From assembly GCF_028993635.1 (NCBI RefSeq), contig NZ_CP118631.1, forward strand, positions 5,952,001-6,016,000: DNA of 64,000 nucleotides, read 5' to 3'. The position numbers and the translations under genes were made by a program. This document shows positions 56,351-64,000 of the stretch, piece by piece. Each line of letters starts with the position of its first letter. Position 1 is the first letter of the stretch. Below the pieces are notes generated by a model. It ran no database searches and had not been told where the DNA came from. It saw only the letters and a list, made by a program, of their open reading frames with translations. The DNA comes from Mucilaginibacter sp. SJ. Its GTDB lineage: Bacteria; Bacteroidota; Bacteroidia; Sphingobacteriales; Sphingobacteriaceae.

Positions 56351-58894
56351 ATGATTAAAGATATGATAAAAAGAAATACAGTTTTTTTTAGGGCGTTGCT
56401 TTTGGTCCTCTTTTTCTTAGGCAGCGACAAGCTTTTCGCACAACAATCGGTGAAGAAACTTTGGTACGCCCGGCCGGCTAAACGTTGGGTTGAGGCAATC
56501 CCTGTTGGTAACGGCAAAATAGGAGCGATGATATTTGGTGACCCGAAGAATGAGCTATTACAATTAAATGAAAGTACACTATATAGCGGGGGACCGGTTA
56601 AAAAGGTAATCAATCCTGCATCAGCAACCTATCTGCCCGACATCCGCAAGGCTTTGCTGCGGGATTCGGATTATTCAACCGCAGACAAGTTAGCCAGAAA
56701 CATGCAGGGGCTTTACACCGAATCGTACCTTCCGATCGGTGATCTAAGTCTGAAACAGGAATTTTCAGGCGCTGAAATCAGCGGGTATTACCGTGATTTG
56801 AATTTATCGACGGCATTGGCCACAACGAGGTTCAGCGCATCCGGGGTAAGCTATACCAGGCAGGTTTTTACTTCGGCTCCTGCCAACATCTTAGTGATGA
56901 AACTCACTGCAAATAAAGCGGGTGCGATCAGTTTTCTCGCGTCACTTAAAAGCCAGTTACATTTCAGTATTCAAAAAGCGGCAAGCGATGAGCTAATTAT
57001 GAAAGGTAAGGCACCTGCGCATGTAGACCCTGTTTATTATAATCCTGAAGGGAGAGAGCATGTGGTTTATGACGATACGACGGGATGTAATGGAATGCGT
57101 TTTCAGGTACGTTTAAAAATTGTTGCTAAAGGTGGAAGAGTGGTTGCTGACACTGCCGGGATCCGCGTTACAGGTGCCGATGAGGCCCTGGTATATATTG
57201 CAGAGGCGACCAGTTTCAACGGATTTGACAAATGTCCTGACAGCCAGGGCAAAGACGAAAATGCCTTGGCAAATGCTTATCTATCAGGTGCACTGAAGAA
57301 AAATTACGGTAGTCTTTTGAAGGAACATCTATCCGACTACCGAAAATACTTCGACCGTCTGTCATTTACCCTAAACGACACGCTGGGACTCCGTAACACA
57401 CAGCGATCACTGCCGACCGACGAACGTCTGAAACAATATTCAAAAGGCAGCTACGACCCTTTTCTCGAGACGCTTTACTTTCAATTCGGTCGATACCTGC
57501 TGATTTCCTGCAGCAGGCCAGGCGGCCCGCCTGCCAATTTGCAGGGTATCTGGAATAAGGAATTGCGGGCTCCGTGGAGTTCAAACTACACGATCAATAT
57601 CAATACGGAAATGAATTACTGGCCGGCTGAAGTGACTAACCTTTCAGAAATGCACTTACCGTTGTTAGCATTTTTAAAAGGTCTATCGGTCACAGGTGCA
57701 AATACGGCTAAAGAGTTTTACAATTTAGGGGGCTGGGTAGCGCATCATAATTCAGATATATGGGCAACATCCAACCCGGTAGGGGATGTGGGTAACGGAG
57801 ATCCAGTCTGGGCCAATTGGGCAATGGGCGGCGCCTGGCTCAGCAGGCATTTATGGGAGCATTATACCTTCACAAATGATAAAAAGTTTCTTGCGGATTC
57901 TGCTTACAAGATCATGAAAGGCGCTGCTCTGTTTATCTCGGATTGGTTGGTTGACGACGGTAATGGTCACCTGGTTACCGCTCCTTCGGTATCACCTGAA
58001 AATAAGTTTAAAGACACCAGGGGCAAGCCTCAGGGCGTTTCTGTGGCGACTACAATGGACATGGCTATCATATGGGATTTGTTTACCAATGTCACGGCAG
58101 CTTCAAAAGAGCTTGGAATAGATAAATCATTCAGAGATTCGATCTTAGCAAAACGAAACAGGTTATTCCCCATGAGGACAGGCAGTGGCGGCCAATTACT
58201 GGAATGGTATAAAGAATTTCAGGAAACAGATCCCCAGCATCGCCATATTTCCCATCTCTACGGCCTTTATCCCGGAAGCCAGATAACCGCGGCTACCCCG
58301 GAGTTCTTTGCAGCGGCTAAAAAAACGCTGGAACTGCGCGGTGATGGAGGTACCGGCTGGAGCCGCGGCTGGAAGATCAACTGGTGGGCACGCGTTGGAG
58401 ACGGAGACCACGCCTATCACCTCATCAGACAGTTGCTGCAGTATACAAATACAGATGAAATTGAGATGCACGACAGCGGAGGTACTTATCCCAACTTCTT
58501 CGATGCGCACCCGCCGTTCCAAATTGATGGGAACTTCGCCGGAACTGCCGGTATGGCAGAGATGTTGATTCAGAGTCACGAAGGATACATTAATATACTA
58601 CCGGCCTTGCCGACGGCATGGAAAAGCGGCGAGATTAAGGGATTACGTGCAAGAGGGGGATTTCAGGTGAATATACAATGGCATAACGGACAATTAAGTG
58701 CAGCGTCAGTCAAATCCTCCGTGAGCAGGCAATGTTTAATTAAGTATGGGAAAGAATTGAAGATAGCCGGTGTCAAAGGAAAGCTTTCAAAAATCAGTGA
58801 CGGATATTTGTTCAGCTTCTTTGCAAAAAAAGGGCAGATCTATACCGTTATTCCGGCATCAGACAAGAACAATTCGAAACAGCTTAGATTGTAA
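56351..58894 (+). CDS. GH95 alpha-L-fucosidase-like enzyme, canonical
   Basis: 847 residues from ATG 56351 (ATG 56363 also gives a good signal peptide, FFRALLLVLFFLGSDKLFAQ). Family signatures: WVEAIPVGNGKIGAMIFG, LNESTLYSGGP, EATSFNGFDKCPDSQGKD, GPPANLQGIWN, NINTEMNYWPAEVTNLSE, acid Glu about 550 in SVSPENKF, DPQHRHISHLYGLYPGSQI, WSRGWKINWWARVGDGDHAY and Asp about 726 in FQIDGNFAGTAG. All GH95 landmarks are present, so it should remove alpha-1,2-linked L-fucose or alpha-L-galactose. It is cotranscribed with the GH2 gene and ends in a strong terminator. Confidence 0.95.
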   Translation: MIKDMIKRNTVFFRALLLVLFFLGSDKLFAQQSVKKLWYARPAKRWVEAIPVGNGKIGAMIFGDPKNELLQLNESTLYSGGPVKKVINPASATYLPDIRKALLRDSDYSTADKLARNMQGLYTESYLPIGDLSLKQEFSGAEISGYYRDLNLSTALATTRFSASGVSYTRQVFTSAPANILVMKLTANKAGAISFLASLKSQLHFSIQKAASDELIMKGKAPAHVDPVYYNPEGREHVVYDDTTGCNGMRFQVRLKIVAKGGRVVADTAGIRVTGADEALVYIAEATSFNGFDKCPDSQGKDENALANAYLSGALKKNYGSLLKEHLSDYRKYFDRLSFTLNDTLGLRNTQRSLPTDERLKQYSKGSYDPFLETLYFQFGRYLLISCSRPGGPPANLQGIWNKELRAPWSSNYTININTEMNYWPAEVTNLSEMHLPLLAFLKGLSVTGANTAKEFYNLGGWVAHHNSDIWATSNPVGDVGNGDPVWANWAMGGAWLSRHLWEHYTFTNDKKFLADSAYKIMKGAALFISDWLVDDGNGHLVTAPSVSPENKFKDTRGKPQGVSVATTMDMAIIWDLFTNVTAASKELGIDKSFRDSILAKRNRLFPMRTGSGGQLLEWYKEFQETDPQHRHISHLYGLYPGSQITAATPEFFAAAKKTLELRGDGGTGWSRGWKINWWARVGDGDHAYHLIRQLLQYTNTDEIEMHDSGGTYPNFFDAHPPFQIDGNFAGTAGMAEMLIQSHEGYINILPALPTAWKSGEIKGLRARGGFQVNIQWHNGQLSAASVKSSVSRQCLIKYGKELKIAGVKGKLSKISDGYLFSFFAKKGQIYTVIPASDKNNSKQLRL

Positions 58895-58916
58895 AACCTG
58901 GTTTTAAGCGGCTAAA

Positions 58917-58952
58917 GCCCGGCTACCGTGCACCTAAGCCCAATAGCCGGGC
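58917..58952 (+). terminator. Intrinsic terminator after the GH2-GH95 operon
   Basis: GCCCGGCTA and TAGCCGGGC form a perfect 9-bp stem with an 18-base loop, followed by CCCGCTATCTTTTTATC. Confidence 0.75.
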
Positions 58953-59014
58953 CCCGCTATCTTTTTATCAATAAAATTTGGTTCGTAATATTTATTACCT
59001 AAAAATCGATTGTT

Positions 59015-59887
59015 ATGAAGCCACAATTACTTAAGGTTAGTAACGAGGCCGAACACTCTTTTACATACAGGCTCGACAGGATCCCTAACATAAACAGCCG
59101 GTGGCATTATCACCCGGAAATTGAACTCATCCATTTTCATAAGGGGGCAGGCACACAGTTTGTCGGTGACAATGTCAAAAGATTTTGCCAGGGAGACACT
59201 GTTTTAGTAGGAAGGAACCTGCCTCATTACTGGAAATATGATGATGAAACTTCAGAAGGCCCTACGGATGTAGCTTCACCTTATTCTACAGTAATTCATT
59301 TCTTTGAAGATTTCTGGAGTGAACGCTTTTTGAATCTCCCGGAAAATAAACAGTTGAAAAATACGCTGGAGGATGCTAAAAGAGGATTGCAGATTTATGG
59401 AAAATTATCAGAGGAAGTAGGGCAGCTGATGGATTCTATTGCCCATACAGAAGGCCCTAAAAGAATCATTAAACTAGTAGAGGCCCTTGTCGCTATCGGT
59501 GAGTGTGAAAGCAGAACAGTTCTGTCATCGTTAGGTTTCAGTCCGATTTATGAAGAGGCCGATAAAGACAGGCTGGCTAAGATCTACGATTATTCTTTCG
59601 CCAATTTTAAAGAAAAGGTGCAATTAAAGGACATTGCTGATATCGCTAATATCGGGCCTAATTCGTTTTGCAGGTATTTTAAGTCAAGAACGGGGAAAAC
59701 TTATTCTCAATTTCTTACTGAAATCAGGGTCGGTTACGCATGTAAGCTGTTAATAGAGAGTAGGATAAGCGTTAAGAGGATATGCTTTGAATGCGGTTAT
59801 AATAATTTCTCCTGTTTTCACACCGCTTTTAAATCAATAACAGGAAAAAGCCCACTGAATTATCAGCATGAATACATAAGGAGGTAA
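59015..59887 (+). CDS. AraC-family regulator with cupin sensor
   Basis: 290 residues. The N-terminal cupin domain contains RWHYHPEIELIHFHKGAGTQFVGDN and RFCQGDTVLVGRNLPHYW. The C-terminal AraC domain lies at about 185-288 (QLKDIADIANIGPNSFCRYFKSRTGKTYSQFL and RISVKRICFECGYNNFSCFHTAFKSITGKSPLNYQ). The sensor type is common for sugar-responsive regulators. It comes 120 bases after the GH95 stop with the terminator in between, so it is likely a separate unit that regulates the upstream operon or the SusC system downstream. Confidence 0.94.
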   Translation: MKPQLLKVSNEAEHSFTYRLDRIPNINSRWHYHPEIELIHFHKGAGTQFVGDNVKRFCQGDTVLVGRNLPHYWKYDDETSEGPTDVASPYSTVIHFFEDFWSERFLNLPENKQLKNTLEDAKRGLQIYGKLSEEVGQLMDSIAHTEGPKRIIKLVEALVAIGECESRTVLSSLGFSPIYEEADKDRLAKIYDYSFANFKEKVQLKDIADIANIGPNSFCRYFKSRTGKTYSQFLTEIRVGYACKLLIESRISVKRICFECGYNNFSCFHTAFKSITGKSPLNYQHEYIRR

Positions 59888-60205
59888 GCTCATAAATATT
59901 CTATCTAAAACACTTTCGGCATCGCAATAGGGCACCCGGAATGCAGTCAGATCCGCCTATTTTATGCTTTACAGTTTAACGATAATCGCTGCCTGGCAAT
60001 CGTCAGCTTCTGACGCCATTTCTTCTCTCGTGTTGAACCCTGGAGTTCAGGGAATTTTGTTTTTTAGTTTTTTGATGAGAAAAAACAAAATTGCGTTGAT
60101 CGAAATCTACGCCGGTGGTTTACAGATATTTTTTGAATTGGCAAAAGTTGTTTGCATATTCAGATATGTTTGTAAATTCAAATGTAAGTTATACGGCCTT
60201 CCCCG
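59888..60205 (+). other. Gap with a possible promoter for the ECF sigma gene
   Basis: 318 bases. TATGTTTG at 60165-60172 is a full match to TAnnTTTG about 34 bases before the sigma factor start; no convincing TTTG lies at the ideal distance upstream. The open frame 59964-60209 overlaps the sigma gene start and lacks any likeness to a family, so it is not called. Confidence 0.35.
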
Positions 60206-60790
60206 ATGAAAATTATTGAACTTGATGATGCAGAATTGCTGAAAAGACTGCAAAGTGGAGATCGGGAGGCATTTAACACCCTGTACTACCGATATCTTTC
60301 AAAGCTATACAGTGTTGTTTACAAAAGGGTAAAATCGAAGGAAGTCGCTGAGGAGATCATACAGGAGTTGTTTACTACCCTTTGGGTCAAACGCGCGGAC
60401 CTGGCTATAGAGCATGCATTTGCTTCGTATATTTTCACAGCGGTAAAATACATGGTATTCAAGTATTTCAGGAGTGAGCAGGTCAGGCGCACCTATATTG
60501 ATAGTGCGAAAGCGCAATACGCTGATCTGGATAATTATACTGAAGAAGCCATTCTATTTGAAGATCTCAATAAACGTTTCGAAGGAGCCCTGAAAGATCT
60601 GCCGGCGAAGTCGGGGCATGTATTCAGATTAAGCCGTAAGGAAAATAAAAGCAATAAGGAGATCGCCCAGGAGCTGAACATTACAGAAAAGGCGGTAGAA
60701 TATCATATCACCAAGGCGCTTGCTATCCTTCGCGCCAATTTGAAAGACTTCGTACCATTTATTTTCCTGCTTACAGCTTTTTACCGCTAA
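60206..60790 (+). CDS. ECF-type RNA polymerase sigma-70 factor
   Basis: 194 residues. Region 2 is seen at about 12-80 (LLKRLQSGDREAFNTLYYRYLSKLYSVVYKRV, EIIQELFTTLWVKR) and region 4 at about 125-178 (LKDLPAKSGHVFRLSRKENKSNKEIAQELNITEKAVEYHITKAL). This belongs to the Bacteroidota sigma group coupled to FecR anti-sigma factors and SusC receptors. The FecR gene follows after 101 bases, then an STN-SusC, forming a cell-surface signalling cascade that turns on its own transport genes. Confidence 0.96.
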   Translation: MKIIELDDAELLKRLQSGDREAFNTLYYRYLSKLYSVVYKRVKSKEVAEEIIQELFTTLWVKRADLAIEHAFASYIFTAVKYMVFKYFRSEQVRRTYIDSAKAQYADLDNYTEEAILFEDLNKRFEGALKDLPAKSGHVFRLSRKENKSNKEIAQELNITEKAVEYHITKALAILRANLKDFVPFIFLLTAFYR

Positions 60791-60891
60791 ACGTAGAGGG
60801 TGCGCAAATATTTTTAACTTTTTTTAGGGGTGTATCGTTTTGCGGGTACTTCTGCTATTGTAAACCAAGTTCCATCTTTTCTGCTTGAACA

Positions 60892-62046
60892 ATGAATAAT
60901 AGTATTCCTGAACTGATAGATAAGTTTTTCGACGGCAAGTGCACTGCCGAAGATATGCTTAGGCTTGATGAATGGTATTATTCTTACGATACCGAAAATG
61001 ATCCTGATGAACTAATGGATGAGCTTAAGCGTCACGCTTTTGAAATACACATGCTTGAACGTATTAACGACAATATAAGCAAGGTCGAGTGCGAACTGCA
61101 GGAAGAGGCTGATGTCCGGGGAAATAGAAAGATCAACTGGATGCCTTGGGCCATATCTGGTATTGCAGCAATGCTGATGATCGCCACAGGATTATATTTT
61201 TTATGGCCTTCGGGATTAAACGCTATCAAAGGGAAAGGTACAATTATCACAGTTGCTCCTCCGCAAAATAAACTCATGCTTACCATGTCTGACGGGAAAT
61301 TAATTTACCTGGATACAGGAATTAAAGAGCTAAGAGAAAGTGACGGCACTGAAATCAGGATAAAGGATAATACCATCACCTACACTAACAATGCCTGTAA
61401 TAATACCGCAGTGCGTAATACGCTTAGCATACCTGCCGGCCGAACCTACCGCATCAATTTTTCGGATGGTACAGTTGCGTGGTTGAATAATGTATCAGAA
61501 TTGACATACCCGGTAATTTTCAGCAAGTCGAAAGATAGGATCGTAAAATTAAAAGGAGAGGCTTACTTTGAGGTTTTCCACGATGCTGCGAGGCCATTCA
61601 AGGTGAAAATGAGAGAATCGGAGATTACAGTCTTAGGAACCAAATTTAACGTAAATACCTTCAATAAAGACGGAACTACAACCACACTTCTGGAAGGTTC
61701 AGTAAAGGTAGCCAGCCATGGAAATGAAGGTATACTCAAGCCAGGGCAGCAGGCAGTGACCGGCAAAACAAACATTAATATTAAAAATGCGGACCTGCAA
61801 AAGGTAATCGCATGGAAGGACGGATATTTTCACTTCAAAGAGGACGGGATCGAAACCATTCTGGAGCAGGTCGCCAGATGGTATAACGTAGAAGTGAAGT
61901 ATTTAGGCCCCATCAATGTGGGAATGCATTACGGTGGCAAGATCCCGCGCTCAAAGTCGCTTAATGAGGTATTGACCATGCTGACCGATATCACAGGCCT
62001 CAAATTCAAACGCACCGGGACTACCCTTTGGGTTTATATGAAATAA
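60892..62046 (+). CDS. FecR-family anti-sigma factor
   Basis: 384 residues. N-terminal cytoplasmic sigma-binding part (1-80, LIDKFFDGKCTAEDMLRLDEWY), one membrane helix at about 84-105 (WAISGIAAMLMIATGLYFLWP), then a periplasmic FecR domain (about 170-270, SIPAGRTYRINFSDGTVAWLNN, LKGEAYFEVFHDAARPFKV, VLGTKFNVNTF, LLEGSVKV) and a C-terminal DUF4974 domain (about 310-384, DGYFHFKEDGIETILEQVARWYNVEVKY). It holds the ECF sigma factor inactive until the STN domain of the neighbouring SusC signals ligand. Confidence 0.96.
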   Translation: MNNSIPELIDKFFDGKCTAEDMLRLDEWYYSYDTENDPDELMDELKRHAFEIHMLERINDNISKVECELQEEADVRGNRKINWMPWAISGIAAMLMIATGLYFLWPSGLNAIKGKGTIITVAPPQNKLMLTMSDGKLIYLDTGIKELRESDGTEIRIKDNTITYTNNACNNTAVRNTLSIPAGRTYRINFSDGTVAWLNNVSELTYPVIFSKSKDRIVKLKGEAYFEVFHDAARPFKVKMRESEITVLGTKFNVNTFNKDGTTTTLLEGSVKVASHGNEGILKPGQQAVTGKTNINIKNADLQKVIAWKDGYFHFKEDGIETILEQVARWYNVEVKYLGPINVGMHYGGKIPRSKSLNEVLTMLTDITGLKFKRTGTTLWVYMK

Positions 62047-62132
62047 CTTATGAAGTATTAATTCCTAAATAACTTGCCTATGATAAAATGAAGTTTTACG
62101 ATCTCCCCAAAATGATCTTACGGAAAAAAATA

Positions 62133-62164
62133 AACCGAAAGTATTCCAGTACTTCCGGTTTTGT
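62133..62164 (+). terminator. Hairpin between FecR and SusC
   Basis: AACCGAAAGTA and TACTTCCGGTT pair with one mismatch over a short loop and are followed by TTTTG. It separates the sigma/anti-sigma pair from the SusC gene, so the latter probably has its own sigma-dependent promoter. Confidence 0.55.
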
Positions 62165-62225
62165 CTGGCTAAGATCTCTATGCTATCTAACCAATAACGA
62201 ATCTGTAACCAAACTTTACTAAATT

Positions 62226-64000
62226 ATGAAATATCTGTTTTATGTCAAAGAACATGAAAGGAAACCGCTTTACTCAATATTTACCCAATGTATAAAGATA
62301 ATGAAGGTAACTGTTATACTAATTATCATGTTTTCCCTGGGGGGGAGCGCCAGTACCAGAGCACAACAGGTCACCTTATCGTTAAATCACAGCACGCTAA
62401 AAGTTTTCTTTACCGAGGTAGAAAAACAAACTAATTATGAGTTTTTGTACAACGAGGAGCTACTGCAGAATTATAACAATATAAGCCTTCATATCAAAAA
62501 TGTCCCCGTGGAAGACGCTTTAAAACTAGCTTTTGCAGGCAAGCCGCTGTTTTATAAATTTCGCGATAAGACAATCACCATTTTAGAGAGAAAAATGCAG
62601 CAACCAGGTGAAGCTGCCGATTTTACGCTCACCGGACAGGTCATAGATAAGAACGGCAATCCTGTGCCGGGTGTAAACGTAAAGGTGGAAAACACCAACA
62701 ACGGTACAGCTGCAAATTTTGATGGTAAGTTTTCTTTAAAAAATGTGAAGGTCAATGATGTTATCATCATTTCTGCTATGGGATATCTTACGCAAAGGAT
62801 CGTTATAGGCAATGAAACGACGCTTAAAATTACTTTGCTCGAAGATAATAAAGGGCTCGATGAGGTCGTGGTGGTTGGTCAGGGTATCCAAAAGAAGGCC
62901 AGCGTAATAGGGGCCATTTCTTCCGTTTCTACTAAGGAGCTGAGTCAAAGCCCGGTATCTAATATCAGCAATGCCTTGGCGGGCAGGCTGCCCGGCCTGA
63001 TCTCTATCCAGAGAAGCGGTTTACAGGGAAGCGATGACGCTCAATTATTGATTCGTGGTGTTGCAACGCTCAACGGTTCCGGGCCAATGGTAGTTGTTGA
63101 CGGCGTGGAAGGCCGAACTATGGCAGATATTGAGCCCAGTGATATAGAAAGCGTGAGTATCCTGAAAGATGCAACAGCAACTGCAGTTTACGGGATCAGG
63201 GGTGCTAATGGCGTTGTGCTGATCACCAGCAGAAGAGGTTCGTCTTCAAAGGCACCGGCGATCAGCCTCACCTCCCAGTATGGTTTGCAGTCGCCGACAA
63301 GGATTCCTGATGTCGTTAACTCTTATGAATATGCTACGCTTTATAACCAGGCCAATAAAAACAACGGGCAACCGCTAACTTACACCCAGGAACAACTGGA
63401 CGGTTATAAGAACCACACTGACCCTTACCTTTATCCGGACAACAATTTCGCGTCAATACTTTTGAGAAAGAGATCCGCCATGACCAGAACCAACCTGACG
63501 GTTACCGGCGGGTCCAATTTTGCCAGGTTTTTCGTTTCGGCGGGGTATTTGTCTCAGGACGGAATATACAAAACATTTCCGACACCTTATCCTTCAGATC
63601 AAGTGGCAAAAAGATACAATTTTCGCGGTAATCTCGATGTTAACGTAACAAACTCTACTATCTTACGCCTGGACTTGTCTGGCAGCTTTGGCTCGGTAAA
63701 CAGGCCAAGATATTCAAACGAGCCATTTTTCTCGATTGTTCGTGTTCCTCCAAATCTGGCCCCTATTAAAAATCCCAATGGGTCTTGGGGCGCGGCAACA
63801 TCGCTGGGGGTAAATCCCGTGGCGGAGCTATCGGATCTTGGATATGTCGTATCCTACACAGGACGTTCACAAGGTACGTTTTCGCTTACCCAAAAATTGG
63901 AGATGTTAACTAGAGGTCTGTCGGCAACTGTCTCCTTGTCATATGATGCCAACTATTACCAGAATCAGCAAAGGGGAAAAAGCTATGATTCTTTCCACTA
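62226..64000 (+). CDS. SusC/RagA TonB-dependent transporter with STN domain, 5' part
   Basis: At least 591 residues; the frame runs off the window end. Start at ATG 62226 (MKYLFYVKEHERKPLYS), with a hydrophobic signal VTVILIIMFSLGGSAS ending near RAQ; ATG 62301 is an alternative. Domains: STN at about 60-115 (LSLNHSTLKVFFTEVEKQTNYEFLYNEELL), carboxypeptidase-regulatory-like beta domain (about 135-215, GQVIDKNGNPVPGVNVKVE), TonB-box-like DEVVVVGQGIQKK, plug with NALAGRLPGLISIQRSG, LIRGVATLNG and LKDATATAVYGIRGANGVV, then the beginning of the barrel. The STN domain fits its place after the sigma and FecR genes: it imports a glycan and reports it to FecR. Confidence 0.95.
   Translation, partial: MKYLFYVKEHERKPLYSIFTQCIKIMKVTVILIIMFSLGGSASTRAQQVTLSLNHSTLKVFFTEVEKQTNYEFLYNEELLQNYNNISLHIKNVPVEDALKLAFAGKPLFYKFRDKTITILERKMQQPGEAADFTLTGQVIDKNGNPVPGVNVKVENTNNGTAANFDGKFSLKNVKVNDVIIISAMGYLTQRIVIGNETTLKITLLEDNKGLDEVVVVGQGIQKKASVIGAISSVSTKELSQSPVSNISNALAGRLPGLISIQRSGLQGSDDAQLLIRGVATLNGSGPMVVVDGVEGRTMADIEPSDIESVSILKDATATAVYGIRGANGVVLITSRRGSSSKAPAISLTSQYGLQSPTRIPDVVNSYEYATLYNQANKNNGQPLTYTQEQLDGYKNHTDPYLYPDNNFASILLRKRSAMTRTNLTVTGGSNFARFFVSAGYLSQDGIYKTFPTPYPSDQVAKRYNFRGNLDVNVTNSTILRLDLSGSFGSVNRPRYSNEPFFSIVRVPPNLAPIKNPNGSWGAATSLGVNPVAELSDLGYVVSYTGRSQGTFSLTQKLEMLTRGLSATVSLSYDANYYQNQQRGKSYDSFH

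Noticed and set aside
59964..60209. 81-residue frame before the ECF sigma gene
   Set aside because: It overlaps the sigma start, contains the likely promoter and has no family likeness.

Overview
The window looks like chromosomal DNA of a soil or plant-associated Bacteroidota, most likely family Sphingobacteriaceae (Mucilaginibacter or Pedobacter type). This is inferred from SusC/SusD pairs, a hybrid two-component regulator, type IX secretion sorting domains with a PorP/SprF partner, LytTR signalling, and promoter boxes of the Bacteroidota TTTG / TAnnTTTG kind. No rRNA, tRNA or CRISPR array was seen. The content is mainly polysaccharide and glycoside utilisation.

Region by region. (1) 1-14000 is a carbohydrate locus. 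It holds the 3' part of a hybrid histidine kinase / AraC regulator, a ~1,500-residue secreted alginate-lyase-like protein with fibronectin, discoidin and tandem CBM3-like modules, its PorP/SprF partner, a LacI-type sensor that lacks a DNA-binding domain, a GH2 beta-galactosidase-like enzyme and a secreted alpha/beta hydrolase. (2) 14700-24330 is a LacI-controlled SusC/SusD unit with a palindromic operator inside the susC promoter. An ORF-less group II intron sits directly after the susD stop. An aldo/keto reductase, a zinc alcohol dehydrogenase and a rhamnose/fucose-type mutarotase follow, suggesting oxidative 6-deoxysugar use. (3) 25080-35380, minus strand, carries an RND efflux operon (adaptor, pump, TolC) followed by an OmpW-like barrel, a DUF2147 protein, a LytS/LytTR two-component pair and a small membrane protein. 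A shared promoter repeat marks the start of this operon and the small-protein gene, and a third copy lies as an orphan near 49.6 kb. (4) 36400-47200 has an AraC regulator divergent from a run of surface/periplasmic redox genes: a DUF1549/DUF1553 dihaem-motif protein with a LamG-like insert, a Tat-exported DUF1501 protein, a Tat-exported NHL propeller and a DUF2231-cytochrome-LRR membrane protein. A GH95 alpha-L-fucosidase-like enzyme follows. (5) 47800-52740 is a looser mix: an XRE regulator with membrane helices, a CPBP-like protein without its catalytic glutamates, a beta-barrel, and a membrane class III nucleotide cyclase, separated by gene-poor DNA. (6) 53700-64000 holds a GH2 enzyme with a discoidin-like tail, a second, canonical GH95, an AraC regulator, and an ECF sigma / FecR anti-sigma / STN-domain SusC cascade cut by the window end.

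The parts fit one theme: sensing and breaking down plant or algal glycans rich in galactose and 6-deoxyhexose, under several stacked regulators. Three copies of one promoter module, at 1.77, 7.72 and 52.95 kb, probably define a regulon of the hybrid regulator. The least explained system is the haem/Tat cluster at 37.4-44.7 kb. All functions are read from motifs and family resemblance; no search was run.
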